Origin: an uncultured Campylobacter sp.
GTDB lineage: Bacteria > Campylobacterota > Campylobacteria > Campylobacterales > Campylobacteraceae
Length of the DNA stretch: 64,000 nt
NCBI RefSeq assembly: GCF_947255105.1
Contig: NZ_CAMYFP010000008.1
Span: forward strand, 1-64,000
Direction of reading: 5' to 3'
Shown here: in pieces, positions 53,677 to 64,000 of the stretch
Layout: every line of letters starts with the position of its first letter
Position numbering within the stretch: the first letter of the stretch is position 1
Translations under genes and position numbers: made by a program
Notes under the pieces: model-generated
The model's database searches: none
What the model was told of the DNA's origin: nothing
What the model saw: only the letters and a program-made list of their open reading frames with translations

Positions 53677-54444
53677 TCAAAGTATCACAACCTCAGTTTC
53701 TAGCTTTATGCCAAAGTTTTCAAAAACTCGCTTTTTAGCTAGATTTATCAAAGACAGAGCCTCATCAAATGTTGCTTCGCCATAATTTATAAGAAAGTTT
53801 GCATGAGCATCGCTAAACCCACAACCACCAATCTTATATCCCTTAAGTCCGACTTCTTCTAGCAGTTTGCCTGCAAAAAATGGTGTAGGATTTTTAAAAA
53901 TGGAGCCAAAACTAGCACCTCGTGGTTGATTGGCTCTATTTTGTGCTATCTTGTTAGCTAGCAAGTGATCAAAGCCCTTTTTTACCTTAAACAAAGCAGT
54001 AAAAACAACTTCATCAATCCCACTTTTTCTATAGCCAAATTTAAGCTCGTCTTTTGCAATCTCTTTGTCAAAAAACTCAACTAAAATAAGGTTATTTGAG
54101 ATCTCATATCCCATAAGTCCGGCATTCATCTTCAAAAGTCCGCCGATTGTGCCTGGAATGTTTTTAAGAAACTCAAATCCAAAAATATCGTTTTTCATAG
54201 CAAAATTGTAGAGCTTTGCACTCTTTGTAGCGCCTCCAACTCTTAGATATTCCCCATCAAATTTGATAAAATCAAAGCTCTTATCAAGCATACCAAGAGG
54301 AGGTGGCGTTGGCGATATCAAGAGGTTATTAGCGCCTCCTACAACGACACCATCAAACTCTGGATAGCTCTCTTTTGTGATGTTAAAAAGCTCTATCTTA
54401 GGACCAATTTTGATAGATGAATATCTCTTAAAATCAACAACCAC
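53677..54444 (-). CDS. murB: UDP-N-acetylenolpyruvoylglucosamine reductase
   Basis: 255 residues, the compact type found in Campylobacter. Features include GGANNLLISP (FAD-binding) near 36, the segment GFEFLKNIPGTIGGLLKMNAG near 92, FGYRKSG, NQPRGASFGSIFKNP with the catalytic Ser, and AHANFLINYGEAT near the C-terminus. It makes UDP-MurNAc for peptidoglycan. It starts with GTG directly after the mqnD stop codon, with no gap. Confidence 0.93.
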   Translation of the reverse strand: MVVDFKRYSSIKIGPKIELFNITKESYPEFDGVVVGGANNLLISPTPPPLGMLDKSFDFIKFDGEYLRVGGATKSAKLYNFAMKNDIFGFEFLKNIPGTIGGLLKMNAGLMGYEISNNLILVEFFDKEIAKDELKFGYRKSGIDEVVFTALFKVKKGFDHLLANKIAQNRANQPRGASFGSIFKNPTPFFAGKLLEEVGLKGYKIGGCGFSDAHANFLINYGEATFDEALSLINLAKKRVFENFGIKLETEVVIL

Positions 54445-55311
54445 CTACGAAAACCTTATCTTTTCATACTCAGTTGGAATAAGATAGTTGTTGATATCTA
54501 TTGGCTGGTCATAAAACTTGGCATCAAAACCTATCTTATAGAGCCTATTTAGGGCTTGAAGCTGTATATCGCTTAGAGTTATTGACTCTTTGTTGGCATA
54601 GAGATCTAAATATTTATCAAGTTTTATCTCATCAACTCTAACAAGTCCTCTTGCAAGCAGCATTTGCGAAAGAAGTTTTTTGTGCTTTGTGGCAACTTCA
54701 ACTGCTTTGCTTAAAACTCTTTGCGCCTCTATCGCATCAGTTAGCGGGATACTTCTTCTTATAGCCATTCCACCAAGTGGCAAAGGAAGCCCATCGCCTC
54801 CAAGCTCACACCAGATATCCCAAAGCTCTTTTTCAACACAGAGCGAACTATCAAAATCCAAAATGCTCTCATGTATAAGCACACCAGCATCGACTTTGCC
54901 ACTAAGCACCGCCTCTTGAATATCTAAAAAATTCATATAAACAACTCTAGCCTTTGGATAGTAAGCTCTAAACAAAAGGGCATTTGTAGTATGCTCGCCG
55001 CTTAATGCAACTTTGAAATTTGGCTTTAGTTGGTGCTCTTTTTTTCTTATGAGTTTTGGACCATAGCCCTCCCCAAAACTAACAGCGGTATTTAAAAGTG
55101 CATAGTCATTTTTGATGTAGGGATAGAGTGCAAAACTTATGGCACTTACATCATACTCTCCTCTTAAAGTGGCTAAATTTAAGCTCTCGATATCATCAGA
55201 TCTGCTGCTAAACTCCAAAAAACTACTTCCAACCCAACCAAATTTGATAGCCATATACATAAAAATGTCATCGGCGTCTGGCGAATGTGCAACCTCTATT
55301 AGCTTTTTCAT
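54445..55311 (-). CDS. mqnD: 1,4-dihydroxy-6-naphthoate synthase
   Basis: 288 residues. The opening HSPDADDIFMYMAIKFGWV is the MqnD signature; a substrate-binding-protein fold follows with LRGEYDVSAISFALYPYI and LPLGGMAIRRSIP. It cleaves cyclic dehypoxanthine futalosine to the naphthoate precursor of menaquinone, a later step of the pathway begun by MqnA at 37919-38605. A GGAGAG site precedes the ATG. It is co-transcribed with murB. Confidence 0.92.
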   Translation of the reverse strand: MKKLIEVAHSPDADDIFMYMAIKFGWVGSSFLEFSSRSDDIESLNLATLRGEYDVSAISFALYPYIKNDYALLNTAVSFGEGYGPKLIRKKEHQLKPNFKVALSGEHTTNALLFRAYYPKARVVYMNFLDIQEAVLSGKVDAGVLIHESILDFDSSLCVEKELWDIWCELGGDGLPLPLGGMAIRRSIPLTDAIEAQRVLSKAVEVATKHKKLLSQMLLARGLVRVDEIKLDKYLDLYANKESITLSDIQLQALNRLYKIGFDAKFYDQPIDINNYLIPTEYEKIRFS

Positions 55312-55408
55312 CTACTCTCCTTTTAAGCTCTATCTTAATCAACTTTGGCTTATTTTTTTGTAAAAAGAAACCCTTTGTTACTTAAATTAATTAAAAGTAA
55401 TAGTATAT

Positions 55409-55414
55409 TATAAT
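55409..55414 (+). promoter_or_regulatory. Probable recA -10 box
   Basis: TATAAT in an A/T-rich stretch, 29 bases before the recA ATG. No obvious LexA-type palindrome is seen, consistent with the absence of a classical SOS system in Campylobacter. Confidence 0.5.
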
Positions 55415-55442
55415 AGTAGTTATTTTAATTTAAGGGTTTCTT

Positions 55443-57984
<2,542 letters not shown>

Positions 57985-57985
57985 G

Positions 57986-58921
57986 CTACTTAACTATGAC
58001 AAATCCAATGGCTATCTTATCAACGCTATTTTTATAGTCAGCCAAACTCTCGCCATAACCGCTAAAATAGTGCAGATAGACTCCTAATCCATTTTTGAGA
58101 GAGTAGCTCCATGATAACCTTGCTGCGCCTTTATTCTCTTTTCTTAAGTTGTTTCTTAACATTAACGAAATATTATTTTTATGCCACTCATAGCTCAGAT
58201 TTAACTCCCCATATCCATAATATTTTGCAAAATCCTTATTTGTCTTATCTAGCGAAAAAGCATGCCAAATTCGTGGTGTAAATTTGAAATTATCAAACTC
58301 AAATTTGCTCTCTAAATAGGCTTTATTAACAGATCTTGACTCTAAGCCATCTTTGCCGTTTGATTGGTGAAGTAGTCCCAAAGTTAGTATTTTTAGATGA
58401 TTGTCTTTTATGGGAATTTCTAAAAAAAACTCAGGTTGATAGTTGGTATCTCTAAATGGCGAAGAGTCTTGAAAAATTTGCCACCACGATATTTGCGTAT
58501 ATCCAAAAAAGAAGCTCTCATTTAGCCCTAAAAGTCCGGTGTATAGTGGTTTTTCCAAACTCAGTTGAAAGTTTAGCTCGTTTTGTCTTCTATCATCTTT
58601 GCTAGAGCTATCATAACTCCAGATTAGATAGTTTGGCTCATGAACTCTTATCCCCCAAAAATCAGCCACAAAATCATTACTTTTGTCTTTTGTTACCTCA
58701 TCAATATTTTTTTTATGTTGGTTTTGGCTCTCATTTGTGTCCTCTTTTGATAGCTCATAGGCTAGTTTATAATATCTCATCGCACTTTTTATATCGCCTA
58801 CATCTTGGCTTTTTTGACCCATTATATAGAGGCTGCCTGTGCTGTTTGACTCTGTATTATTTAGATCTAGAGCATTTGCATAGAGAAAAGTTGTTAAAAA
58901 AATTGCTACTATTTTTTTCAT
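57986..58921 (-). CDS. pldA: Outer-membrane phospholipase A (OMPLA)
   Basis: 311 residues with a signal peptide (about 1-17), an N-terminal ~75-residue extension, and a 12-strand beta-barrel. The catalytic motif HQSNGKDGLESRS near residue 190 contains the expected His, Ser and Asn. PldA hydrolyses phospholipids in the outer membrane and aids acid tolerance and lysis-type release of toxins in some species. It overlaps mobA by four bases. Confidence 0.92.
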   Translation of the reverse strand: MKKIVAIFLTTFLYANALDLNNTESNSTGSLYIMGQKSQDVGDIKSAMRYYKLAYELSKEDTNESQNQHKKNIDEVTKDKSNDFVADFWGIRVHEPNYLIWSYDSSSKDDRRQNELNFQLSLEKPLYTGLLGLNESFFFGYTQISWWQIFQDSSPFRDTNYQPEFFLEIPIKDNHLKILTLGLLHQSNGKDGLESRSVNKAYLESKFEFDNFKFTPRIWHAFSLDKTNKDFAKYYGYGELNLSYEWHKNNISLMLRNNLRKENKGAARLSWSYSLKNGLGVYLHYFSGYGESLADYKNSVDKIAIGFVIVK

Positions 58922-59475
58922 AAGTTACCTTGTATCGCCACTTGATAGTCATTTGGATAGTTTATATTGAAAAATTGCTCTTTGTTTTGAAATTTATACT
59001 CGCCAAAGCTGCACTCTTTGAAAAGTTTTGAGACTTGATGTTCTCCATTTTCATAGAGTTTTTTAGCAATCCTTGCAACAGAGCCACTATAAAAACCGCA
59101 CAAACTATGGCTAAACTCATCATCTGCTGCTACATAGATATCATACTCTTTGCCCTGCTTAAAAAGAAGTTCAACACTTTTTATCTCTACAAATGGCATA
59201 TCAGCACAGATGATAAAAACTCTTCTCTCTTTGAAGTTGCTAAGTATGCTATAGAGTGCGCCCATTGGAGAATAGTCACTAAAACTATCTTTTATAAGTG
59301 GAAGCGGTGGGCTAAATTTCTGCTCTTTGGCGCTTATAAAAATCTCTTTAAAATAGGGTTTAAATTTGGCATATTGATAGTGCGTCAATGAGGCAAAGCT
59401 GCTAAATTCCAAAAGAGTTTTATCTCTTTTCATACGGCTACTCATTCCGCCTGCTAAGATGACACAAACATCCAT
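58918..59475 (-). CDS. mobA: Molybdenum cofactor guanylyltransferase
   Basis: 185 residues. The nucleotide-binding start CVILAGGMSSRMKRDK and the FIICADMPFVEI metal-site segment are typical of MobA. It joins GMP to molybdopterin to form the bis-MGD cofactor needed by formate dehydrogenase. It lies three bases after leuC and overlaps pldA. Confidence 0.93.
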   Translation of the reverse strand: MDVCVILAGGMSSRMKRDKTLLEFSSFASLTHYQYAKFKPYFKEIFISAKEQKFSPPLPLIKDSFSDYSPMGALYSILSNFKERRVFIICADMPFVEIKSVELLFKQGKEYDIYVAADDEFSHSLCGFYSGSVARIAKKLYENGEHQVSKLFKECSFGEYKFQNKEQFFNINYPNDYQVAIQGNL

Positions 59476-59478
59476 AGA

Positions 59479-60744
59479 TCAAAGCTCTCTTGGATCGGCT
59501 ATCTTTCCAGCCACTGCTGAGGCTGCTGCAACGGCTGAGTTAGCAAGATAAATTTCACTAGTCCTATCGCCCATTCTGCCTACAAAATTTCTATTTGTTG
59601 TAGAGATACATCTCTCGCCATCGCCCAAAATCCCCATATATCCGCCAAGACATGCACCACAAGTTGGATTGCTTACCACTGCGCCCGCCTCTATAAAGGT
59701 CTCTATCAAGCCCTCTTTTTGCGCTTGAAGTAAAATTTGCTGTGTTGCGGGTGTGATGATTAGTCTAGTTTTTCTTGCAACTTTGCGCCCTTTTAGGATT
59801 GAAGCTGCAATTCTCAAATCACTAAGTCGTCCATTGGTACAGCTTCCTATAAAGGCTTGATCGATAGAGATATCATCTTTTACAGCATTCTCTATACTCT
59901 TTCCATTGCTTGGCAAAAATGGATAGGCCACCAAAGGACTAAGCCTCTCTACATCGATCTCTAAAACCGCCTCATACTCTGCCCCCTCATCTGAGTGATG
60001 AATACGTAGCTCTCTTGCTATCTTTTTATCTTTAAAAAACTCTTTTGTCTTCTCATCATAGGCTATAATTCCACTTTTTGCACCTGCTTCTATCGCCATA
60101 TTGCACATACTAAAGCGATCATCCATCTCTAAGCCCTCTATCGTATCGCCACAAAACTCCAAAGCTTTGTAAAGAGCGCCATCAACGCCAATTCTTCTAA
60201 TAACTTCAAGTATCAGATCTTTTCCATAAACATGTTCGCCAAGTCTGCCCTTGAAAATGACCTTTATTGATGGTGGCACCTTAAACCAATTTTTGCCAGT
60301 TATCATGGCAAATGCCAAGTCAGTAGAGCCCATACCCGTAGCAAAAGCTCCAAGTGCGCCATGAGTACAGGTGTGAGAATCAGCTCCAATTATCACATCG
60401 CCCGTTACAACAAGCCCTTTTTGTGGCAAAAGTGCATGCTCGATACCCAGATCTTTCTCATCAAAATAGTTTTTTAGGTTGTGCTTATATGCAAACTCTC
60501 TTGAGATTTTTGCTTGATTGGCGCTTGCAATATCTTTTGTTGGAATGTAGTGATCCATCACAATTGCAAAGCCATCAGGATTGGCAAGCTTTTTGGCGCC
60601 ACTTAGTTCAAACTGCCTTATAGAGATAGGAGTTGTGATATCGTTGCCTATGACCATATCTATCTTGCTCTCTACTATCTCGCCTGCAAAGACCTTTTTG
60701 CCTACATGTTGTGAGAAAATTTTTTCTGTAATTGTCTGTTTCAT
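59479..60744 (-). CDS. leuC: 3-isopropylmalate dehydratase large subunit
   Basis: 421 residues of the bacterial LeuC/homoaconitase large-subunit type. Cluster and active-site signatures are VIIGADSHTCTHGALGAF near 115, FIGSCTNGRLSDL near 295, and NPTCGACLGGYMGIL near 355, giving the three cluster cysteines. It isomerises 2- and 3-isopropylmalate. The small subunit leuD is not adjacent in the window; the next gene is mobA. A homoaconitase-like role cannot be excluded. Confidence 0.88.
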   Translation of the reverse strand: MKQTITEKIFSQHVGKKVFAGEIVESKIDMVIGNDITTPISIRQFELSGAKKLANPDGFAIVMDHYIPTKDIASANQAKISREFAYKHNLKNYFDEKDLGIEHALLPQKGLVVTGDVIIGADSHTCTHGALGAFATGMGSTDLAFAMITGKNWFKVPPSIKVIFKGRLGEHVYGKDLILEVIRRIGVDGALYKALEFCGDTIEGLEMDDRFSMCNMAIEAGAKSGIIAYDEKTKEFFKDKKIARELRIHHSDEGAEYEAVLEIDVERLSPLVAYPFLPSNGKSIENAVKDDISIDQAFIGSCTNGRLSDLRIAASILKGRKVARKTRLIITPATQQILLQAQKEGLIETFIEAGAVVSNPTCGACLGGYMGILGDGERCISTTNRNFVGRMGDRTSEIYLANSAVAAASAVAGKIADPREL

Positions 60745-60845
60745 CTTCTGCCCTTTTGCTATTTTAAGTAGCTATTTTAGCAAGATTGCTTAAATTTATA
60801 GAGCCAAATTTGGCACTTTTATTGCAATATAGAGCTAAATTTAAC

Positions 60846-60851
60846 TATAAT
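60846..60851 (+). promoter_or_regulatory. -10 box very close to the NFACT gene start
   Basis: TATAAT ends only seven bases before the ATG at 60859, so the transcript would begin at or within a few bases of the start codon. If used, the mRNA would be leaderless or nearly so, which agrees with the lack of a ribosome site. Confidence 0.4.
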
Positions 60852-60858
60852 TAGCCCT

Positions 60859-62169
60859 ATGAAATATGCACATCTTTTACAAATAACCGACTTTTTACAG
60901 CACTTTAAGCAACTTAGCACCATAAAAAGAGTTGGCGATAGAGTTTTGGAGCTTAAATTTGACCACTACACGCTTTTTTTTGATATGCGTAAAAATGGCT
61001 CTGCTATCTACAAAACTGACCTTTTTTTGGAGACAAAAGAGTATAGAGCACCCTTTGATATCGCACTTTTCAAAAGAGCAAATGGAGCCTATATCAAAAG
61101 TATCGAAACACTTAAAAACAACAGAGTTTTAAAGCTCTGTCTTAGTAAAAAGCAGAGTTACAAAAGCATTGAAAGCAGACTCTATTTTGAATTTACAGGA
61201 CGTTTTACAAATGTCATATTGTGCGATGAGCAAAACATCATCATAGAGGCACTTAGCCACACCATCAGCAAAAACAGAGAGATAAAGATAGCGACGAAAT
61301 TTAAAGAGCTTGAGCCATTTGAGATAAAAGAGAGAGCTGTTGAAAAGATTGTTGATTTTGAACTTTTTTTTAAAAATGAGTATGACAAAATAGCACAAAA
61401 TGAGCTTGATGAGATAAAAAAGGTAAAAATATCTTGGATAGAAAAACGCATAGAAGCACTAGAAAACAACATCGCCGCACTTCAAAAAGAAGAAGAGCTA
61501 CAAAGACAATCAGACGAACTATCGCAAAAAGCGGCACTTTTAACTGCAAATTTATATAGACTCAAAGAGTATCAAAGAGAGTTTAGCCTTATGCAAGAAG
61601 ATGGAAAAGAGGTGAAATTTAGCCTCCAAAACAGCCCTAAATTTGAAGCCAATAGACTTTTTAATGAGAGCAAAAAGCTAAGACAAAAGGCTAGCGGACT
61701 AAAGATAGAAAAGCAAAATCTAAATGAGCGAAAAGAGTATTTTTTAACTCTTAAAAAACTTATCCTAAACTCACAAAGCAAAGAGGAGATAGAAGTTTTG
61801 CTACCAAAGCGAAGTGGGCATAAAAAAGAGCAAAAAGAGAACCAAAACATAGAGGAATTTTACATCAAAGAGTATAAAGTCCTAGTTGGCAAAAATGCAA
61901 AAGGCAACGAAACTTTGCTAAAAAACTCAAAAAAAGACGACCTCTGGCTTCATCTAAAAGATAGTCCATCTGCCCATGTCATCATAAAAAGCTCGAAAAA
62001 AAATGTTGATAACGCCATTTTGTATTTTGCTGCAAAGATTTGTGCAACTTTTAGCACCAAAGAGAGCGGCTCATATTTAGTTGATTATACAAAAAGAGCA
62101 AATGTCAAGGTCGTTCAAGGTGCAAATGTCACCTACACTGACTACAAAACTATAAAAATCACCCTATAA
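60859..62169 (+). CDS. NFACT-domain ribosome quality-control protein (RqcH/FbpA-like)
   Basis: 436 residues: an NFACT-N domain (about 1-170, with the YFEFTGRFTNVILCD segment), a central coiled coil (about 185-320, rich in Glu/Lys/Gln), and a C-terminal NFACT-R domain (about 330-436) with GKNAKGNETLL, DLWLHLKDSPSAHVII and VVQGANVTYTDYKTIKI. Such proteins tag stalled nascent chains with alanine; older annotations say fibronectin-binding. It has a -10 box close to its start. No ribosome site. Confidence 0.88.
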   Translation: MKYAHLLQITDFLQHFKQLSTIKRVGDRVLELKFDHYTLFFDMRKNGSAIYKTDLFLETKEYRAPFDIALFKRANGAYIKSIETLKNNRVLKLCLSKKQSYKSIESRLYFEFTGRFTNVILCDEQNIIIEALSHTISKNREIKIATKFKELEPFEIKERAVEKIVDFELFFKNEYDKIAQNELDEIKKVKISWIEKRIEALENNIAALQKEEELQRQSDELSQKAALLTANLYRLKEYQREFSLMQEDGKEVKFSLQNSPKFEANRLFNESKKLRQKASGLKIEKQNLNERKEYFLTLKKLILNSQSKEEIEVLLPKRSGHKKEQKENQNIEEFYIKEYKVLVGKNAKGNETLLKNSKKDDLWLHLKDSPSAHVIIKSSKKNVDNAILYFAAKICATFSTKESGSYLVDYTKRANVKVVQGANVTYTDYKTIKITL

Positions 62170-62210
62170 ACTACCAAATTTAAGTAAAATATAACAAAAA
62201 AAGGAGAGTT

Positions 62211-62966
62211 ATGAAAACTAGGATTATTACAGCTTCGATACTGCTTGTAGCATTTTTGTTGCTTATCTGGATTGATAATTTTTGGTTAAACTATCTACTT
62301 TTTGGCGTAGTTATCGCCTTTGCTTTTGTTGAGAGTCTCAAAATCTACAACATAGAGGAGAGCAAACTTATAGTTATCGCTCTTTTTTGCTATCTTTTGC
62401 TATCACTATCTAGTAGCGCCCCTTTTATCCTTGCAATATGCGTGATAATGCTCTATCTAATAGTCATAGCAAGTTTTCTAGCCTACAACAAATCTCCAAG
62501 TCTAAAGCCACTTTTGCCATTTATTTATCCTTTGGCGCCACTATTTTTGCTCTTTAGCCTCTATAAAGACTTTGGTATCGCCTATTTTGCCTGGCTGCTT
62601 TTTGCCATCATCGCAAGCGATAGCGGCGGATATTTTTTAGGCAAAAAATTTGGCAAAAGAGCCTTTAGCCCCTCTTCGCCAAACAAAACATTAGAGGGCG
62701 TTGTCGGCGCACTTTGTTGTGGCACTCTTTTTGGCACTATCTTTGGCTTTTTCTTTATCGAAGAGCTTGAGATGGCTGTAGTTTTTAAATTTTCTCTCAT
62801 AGTTGTTCTTTTTGGAATTTTTGGCGATCTCTTTGAAAGTTATCTCAAAAGAGCTGCCAACATCAAAGATAGCGGCTCACTCTTCCCTGGACATGGCGGT
62901 ATGTTAGATAGGATAGATGGCTATCTCTTTGGCGCTGTTGGCGCTGTATTGGTGCTTATATGGTAG
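62211..62966 (+). CDS. cdsA: Phosphatidate cytidylyltransferase
   Basis: 251 residues with about seven membrane segments. The CDP-alcohol signature at the C-terminal end, SPNKTLEGVVGAL and then IKDSGSLFPGHGGMLDRIDG, is intact with its Asp residues. It makes CDP-diacylglycerol from phosphatidic acid supplied by PlsC. It overlaps dxr by seven bases. Confidence 0.95.
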   Translation: MKTRIITASILLVAFLLLIWIDNFWLNYLLFGVVIAFAFVESLKIYNIEESKLIVIALFCYLLLSLSSSAPFILAICVIMLYLIVIASFLAYNKSPSLKPLLPFIYPLAPLFLLFSLYKDFGIAYFAWLLFAIIASDSGGYFLGKKFGKRAFSPSSPNKTLEGVVGALCCGTLFGTIFGFFFIEELEMAVVFKFSLIVVLFGIFGDLFESYLKRAANIKDSGSLFPGHGGMLDRIDGYLFGAVGAVLVLIW

Positions 62967-64000
62967 TTTTAGGCTCAACTGGAAGCATTGGCACAAATAC
63001 TCTAAGTCTAGCTAAGAAATTTAACATCTCCATAGAAGCGCTTAGTTGCAAAAGCAATGTTGCACTTCTAAACGAACAAATAGAGCTCTTTTGCCCTAAA
63101 TTTGTCTGTGTTGGTAGCAAAGAGCTAAAAGATAAAGTTAAGCACGATAGAGTTTTTTATGGCAGCTCTGGACTTTTGGAGATGTTAAGGGAGTGTGATA
63201 GCAAGCTAGTTATAAACTCGCTCGTTGGCTTTGCAGGAATGGAGCCAAGCGTAGAGATACAAGCTCTTGGCAAAACACTAGCCCTTGCCAACAAAGAGAG
63301 TTTAGTTGTAGCTGGTAAGTTTCTCGATACAAAAAAGATTTTGCCAATAGACAGCGAGCACTTTGGACTTAAATTTCTACTACAAAACAGTCCCGCTCCA
63401 AAAAGACTCATTATCACAGCAAGTGGCGGTGCTTTTAGAGATACTCCACTAAAAGAGCTAAAAAACGTAACTCCACAAATGGCACTAAAGCATCCAAACT
63501 GGTCTATGGGTGCTAAGATCACCATTGATAGCGCAACTATGGCAAACAAACTCTTTGAAGTGCTAGAGGGCTTTTGGCTCTTTGATGTGGCAAATATCGA
63601 TGCAATCATAGAACCAACATCAACGATACATGCATTTGTTGATTTTGTAGATGGCTCAACTACAGCACACATCAGCCAAACAGATATGAAACTAGCTATT
63701 GCTAGCGCTGTTTTTGAGGGACTTGGCAAAAAACTAAACTCACCAATCATCGATAACTTTGATATCATGAAGCTAAAAGAGCTCAAATTTATGCCGATTG
63801 ACAAGGACAAATATCCACTCTTTACTCTAAAAAACGAAGTTTTGCAAAATAGAAATCTAGGCGTTATCATCAATGCTGCAAATGAGATTTTTGTTGAGAA
63901 GTTTTTAAACAATGAGTGTAAATTCACCGATATAAAGAAAATAGTATTTGATAGTTTGAATAGGTTTGGTAGCTCTAAATTTAGCGATATAAAAGAGATA
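62960..64000 (+). CDS. dxr: 1-deoxy-D-xylulose 5-phosphate reductoisomerase, 3' end cut by the window
   Basis: 347 codons are visible, lacking about the last ten of the usual ~356. The NADPH-binding GSTGSIGTNTL start, LANKESLVVAG near 110, the ASGGAFRDTPL segment, MALKHPNWSMGAKITIDSATM and VLEGFWLFDV are the family signatures. It commits DXP to the MEP isoprenoid pathway. It starts inside the cdsA stop region and runs off the right edge. Confidence 0.95.
   Translation, partial: MVVLGSTGSIGTNTLSLAKKFNISIEALSCKSNVALLNEQIELFCPKFVCVGSKELKDKVKHDRVFYGSSGLLEMLRECDSKLVINSLVGFAGMEPSVEIQALGKTLALANKESLVVAGKFLDTKKILPIDSEHFGLKFLLQNSPAPKRLIITASGGAFRDTPLKELKNVTPQMALKHPNWSMGAKITIDSATMANKLFEVLEGFWLFDVANIDAIIEPTSTIHAFVDFVDGSTTAHISQTDMKLAIASAVFEGLGKKLNSPIIDNFDIMKLKELKFMPIDKDKYPLFTLKNEVLQNRNLGVIINAANEIFVEKFLNNECKFTDIKKIVFDSLNRFGSSKFSDIKEI

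Overview
The window is a low-GC, densely packed chromosomal segment from an epsilonproteobacterium, almost certainly a Campylobacter. Gene content and local order match what I remember of C. jejuni in several blocks: yedF / modE-like / fdhC / nspC / moaD-moaE-moeA; selA-selB-DsbC-like; mqnA-upp-malic enzyme-gltX-SurA-like-accC-accB-dcd; recA-eno-FtsB-like; and pldA-mobA with RqcH-like, cdsA and dxr. I cannot name the species. No rRNA, tRNA, CRISPR array or intact insertion sequence was seen.

Layout. 0-5 kb: start of yedF, a ModE-like regulator, the formate dehydrogenase cytochrome b (fdhC), nspC, then moaD-moaE-moeA for molybdopterin. 5-8.3 kb: a decayed patch with a CPBP protease pseudogene, an exbB-exbD-tonB cassette and a flavoprotein remnant. 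8.3-16.7 kb: crcB, plsC, an MFS exporter, rdgB, pdxS (no pdxT beside it), DUF445, a small DUF7710-like protein, and a DcuC-type transporter with an M20 amidohydrolase. 17-26.5 kb: a tightly packed nine-gene minus-strand island. 26.8-33 kb: fdhB, selenocysteine-containing fdhA, a small Tat protein, a TorD-like chaperone and a multi-cluster ferredoxin. 33-38 kb: one unknown gene, selA, selB and a DsbC-like thioredoxin. 38-64 kb: housekeeping genes (mqnA, upp, malic enzyme, gltX, SurA-like, accC/accB, ansB, dcd, topA, an antiporter, cysQ, FUSC, murB, mqnD, recA, eno, pldA, mobA, leuC, an NFACT protein, cdsA and a 3'-truncated dxr).

The first theme is respiration on formate. FdhA has an in-frame TGA (selenocysteine) at codon 180 with a hairpin just after it. 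SelA and SelB, which decode it, lie 3.5 kb away. The molybdopterin genes (moaD, moaE, moeA, mobA), the ModE-like regulator, the TorD-like chaperone and the selenium-linked yedF all serve the same enzyme, and mqnA and mqnD belong to the futalosine route to the menaquinone that accepts its electrons. The fdh genes are split: fdhC lies about 25 kb from fdhA-fdhB.

The most interesting region is the 17-26.5 kb island. In order of transcription it holds a WYL-domain regulator, two small helical (TerB-like) proteins, a 1087-residue HerA/DUF87 ATPase with a Ser/Thr-rich, glycine-zipper insert, a PD-(D/E)XK-like nuclease, a dynamin-like GTPase, a small membrane protein and two DUF4230-like envelope proteins. 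Genes overlap or are separated by only a few bases. The WYL gene begins at a run of eight G residues that puts its only good ATG out of frame; nine (or six) would restore it, so the regulator, and perhaps the island, looks phase variable. This is my candidate for an undescribed system, plausibly anti-phage or envelope stress; the function is inference.
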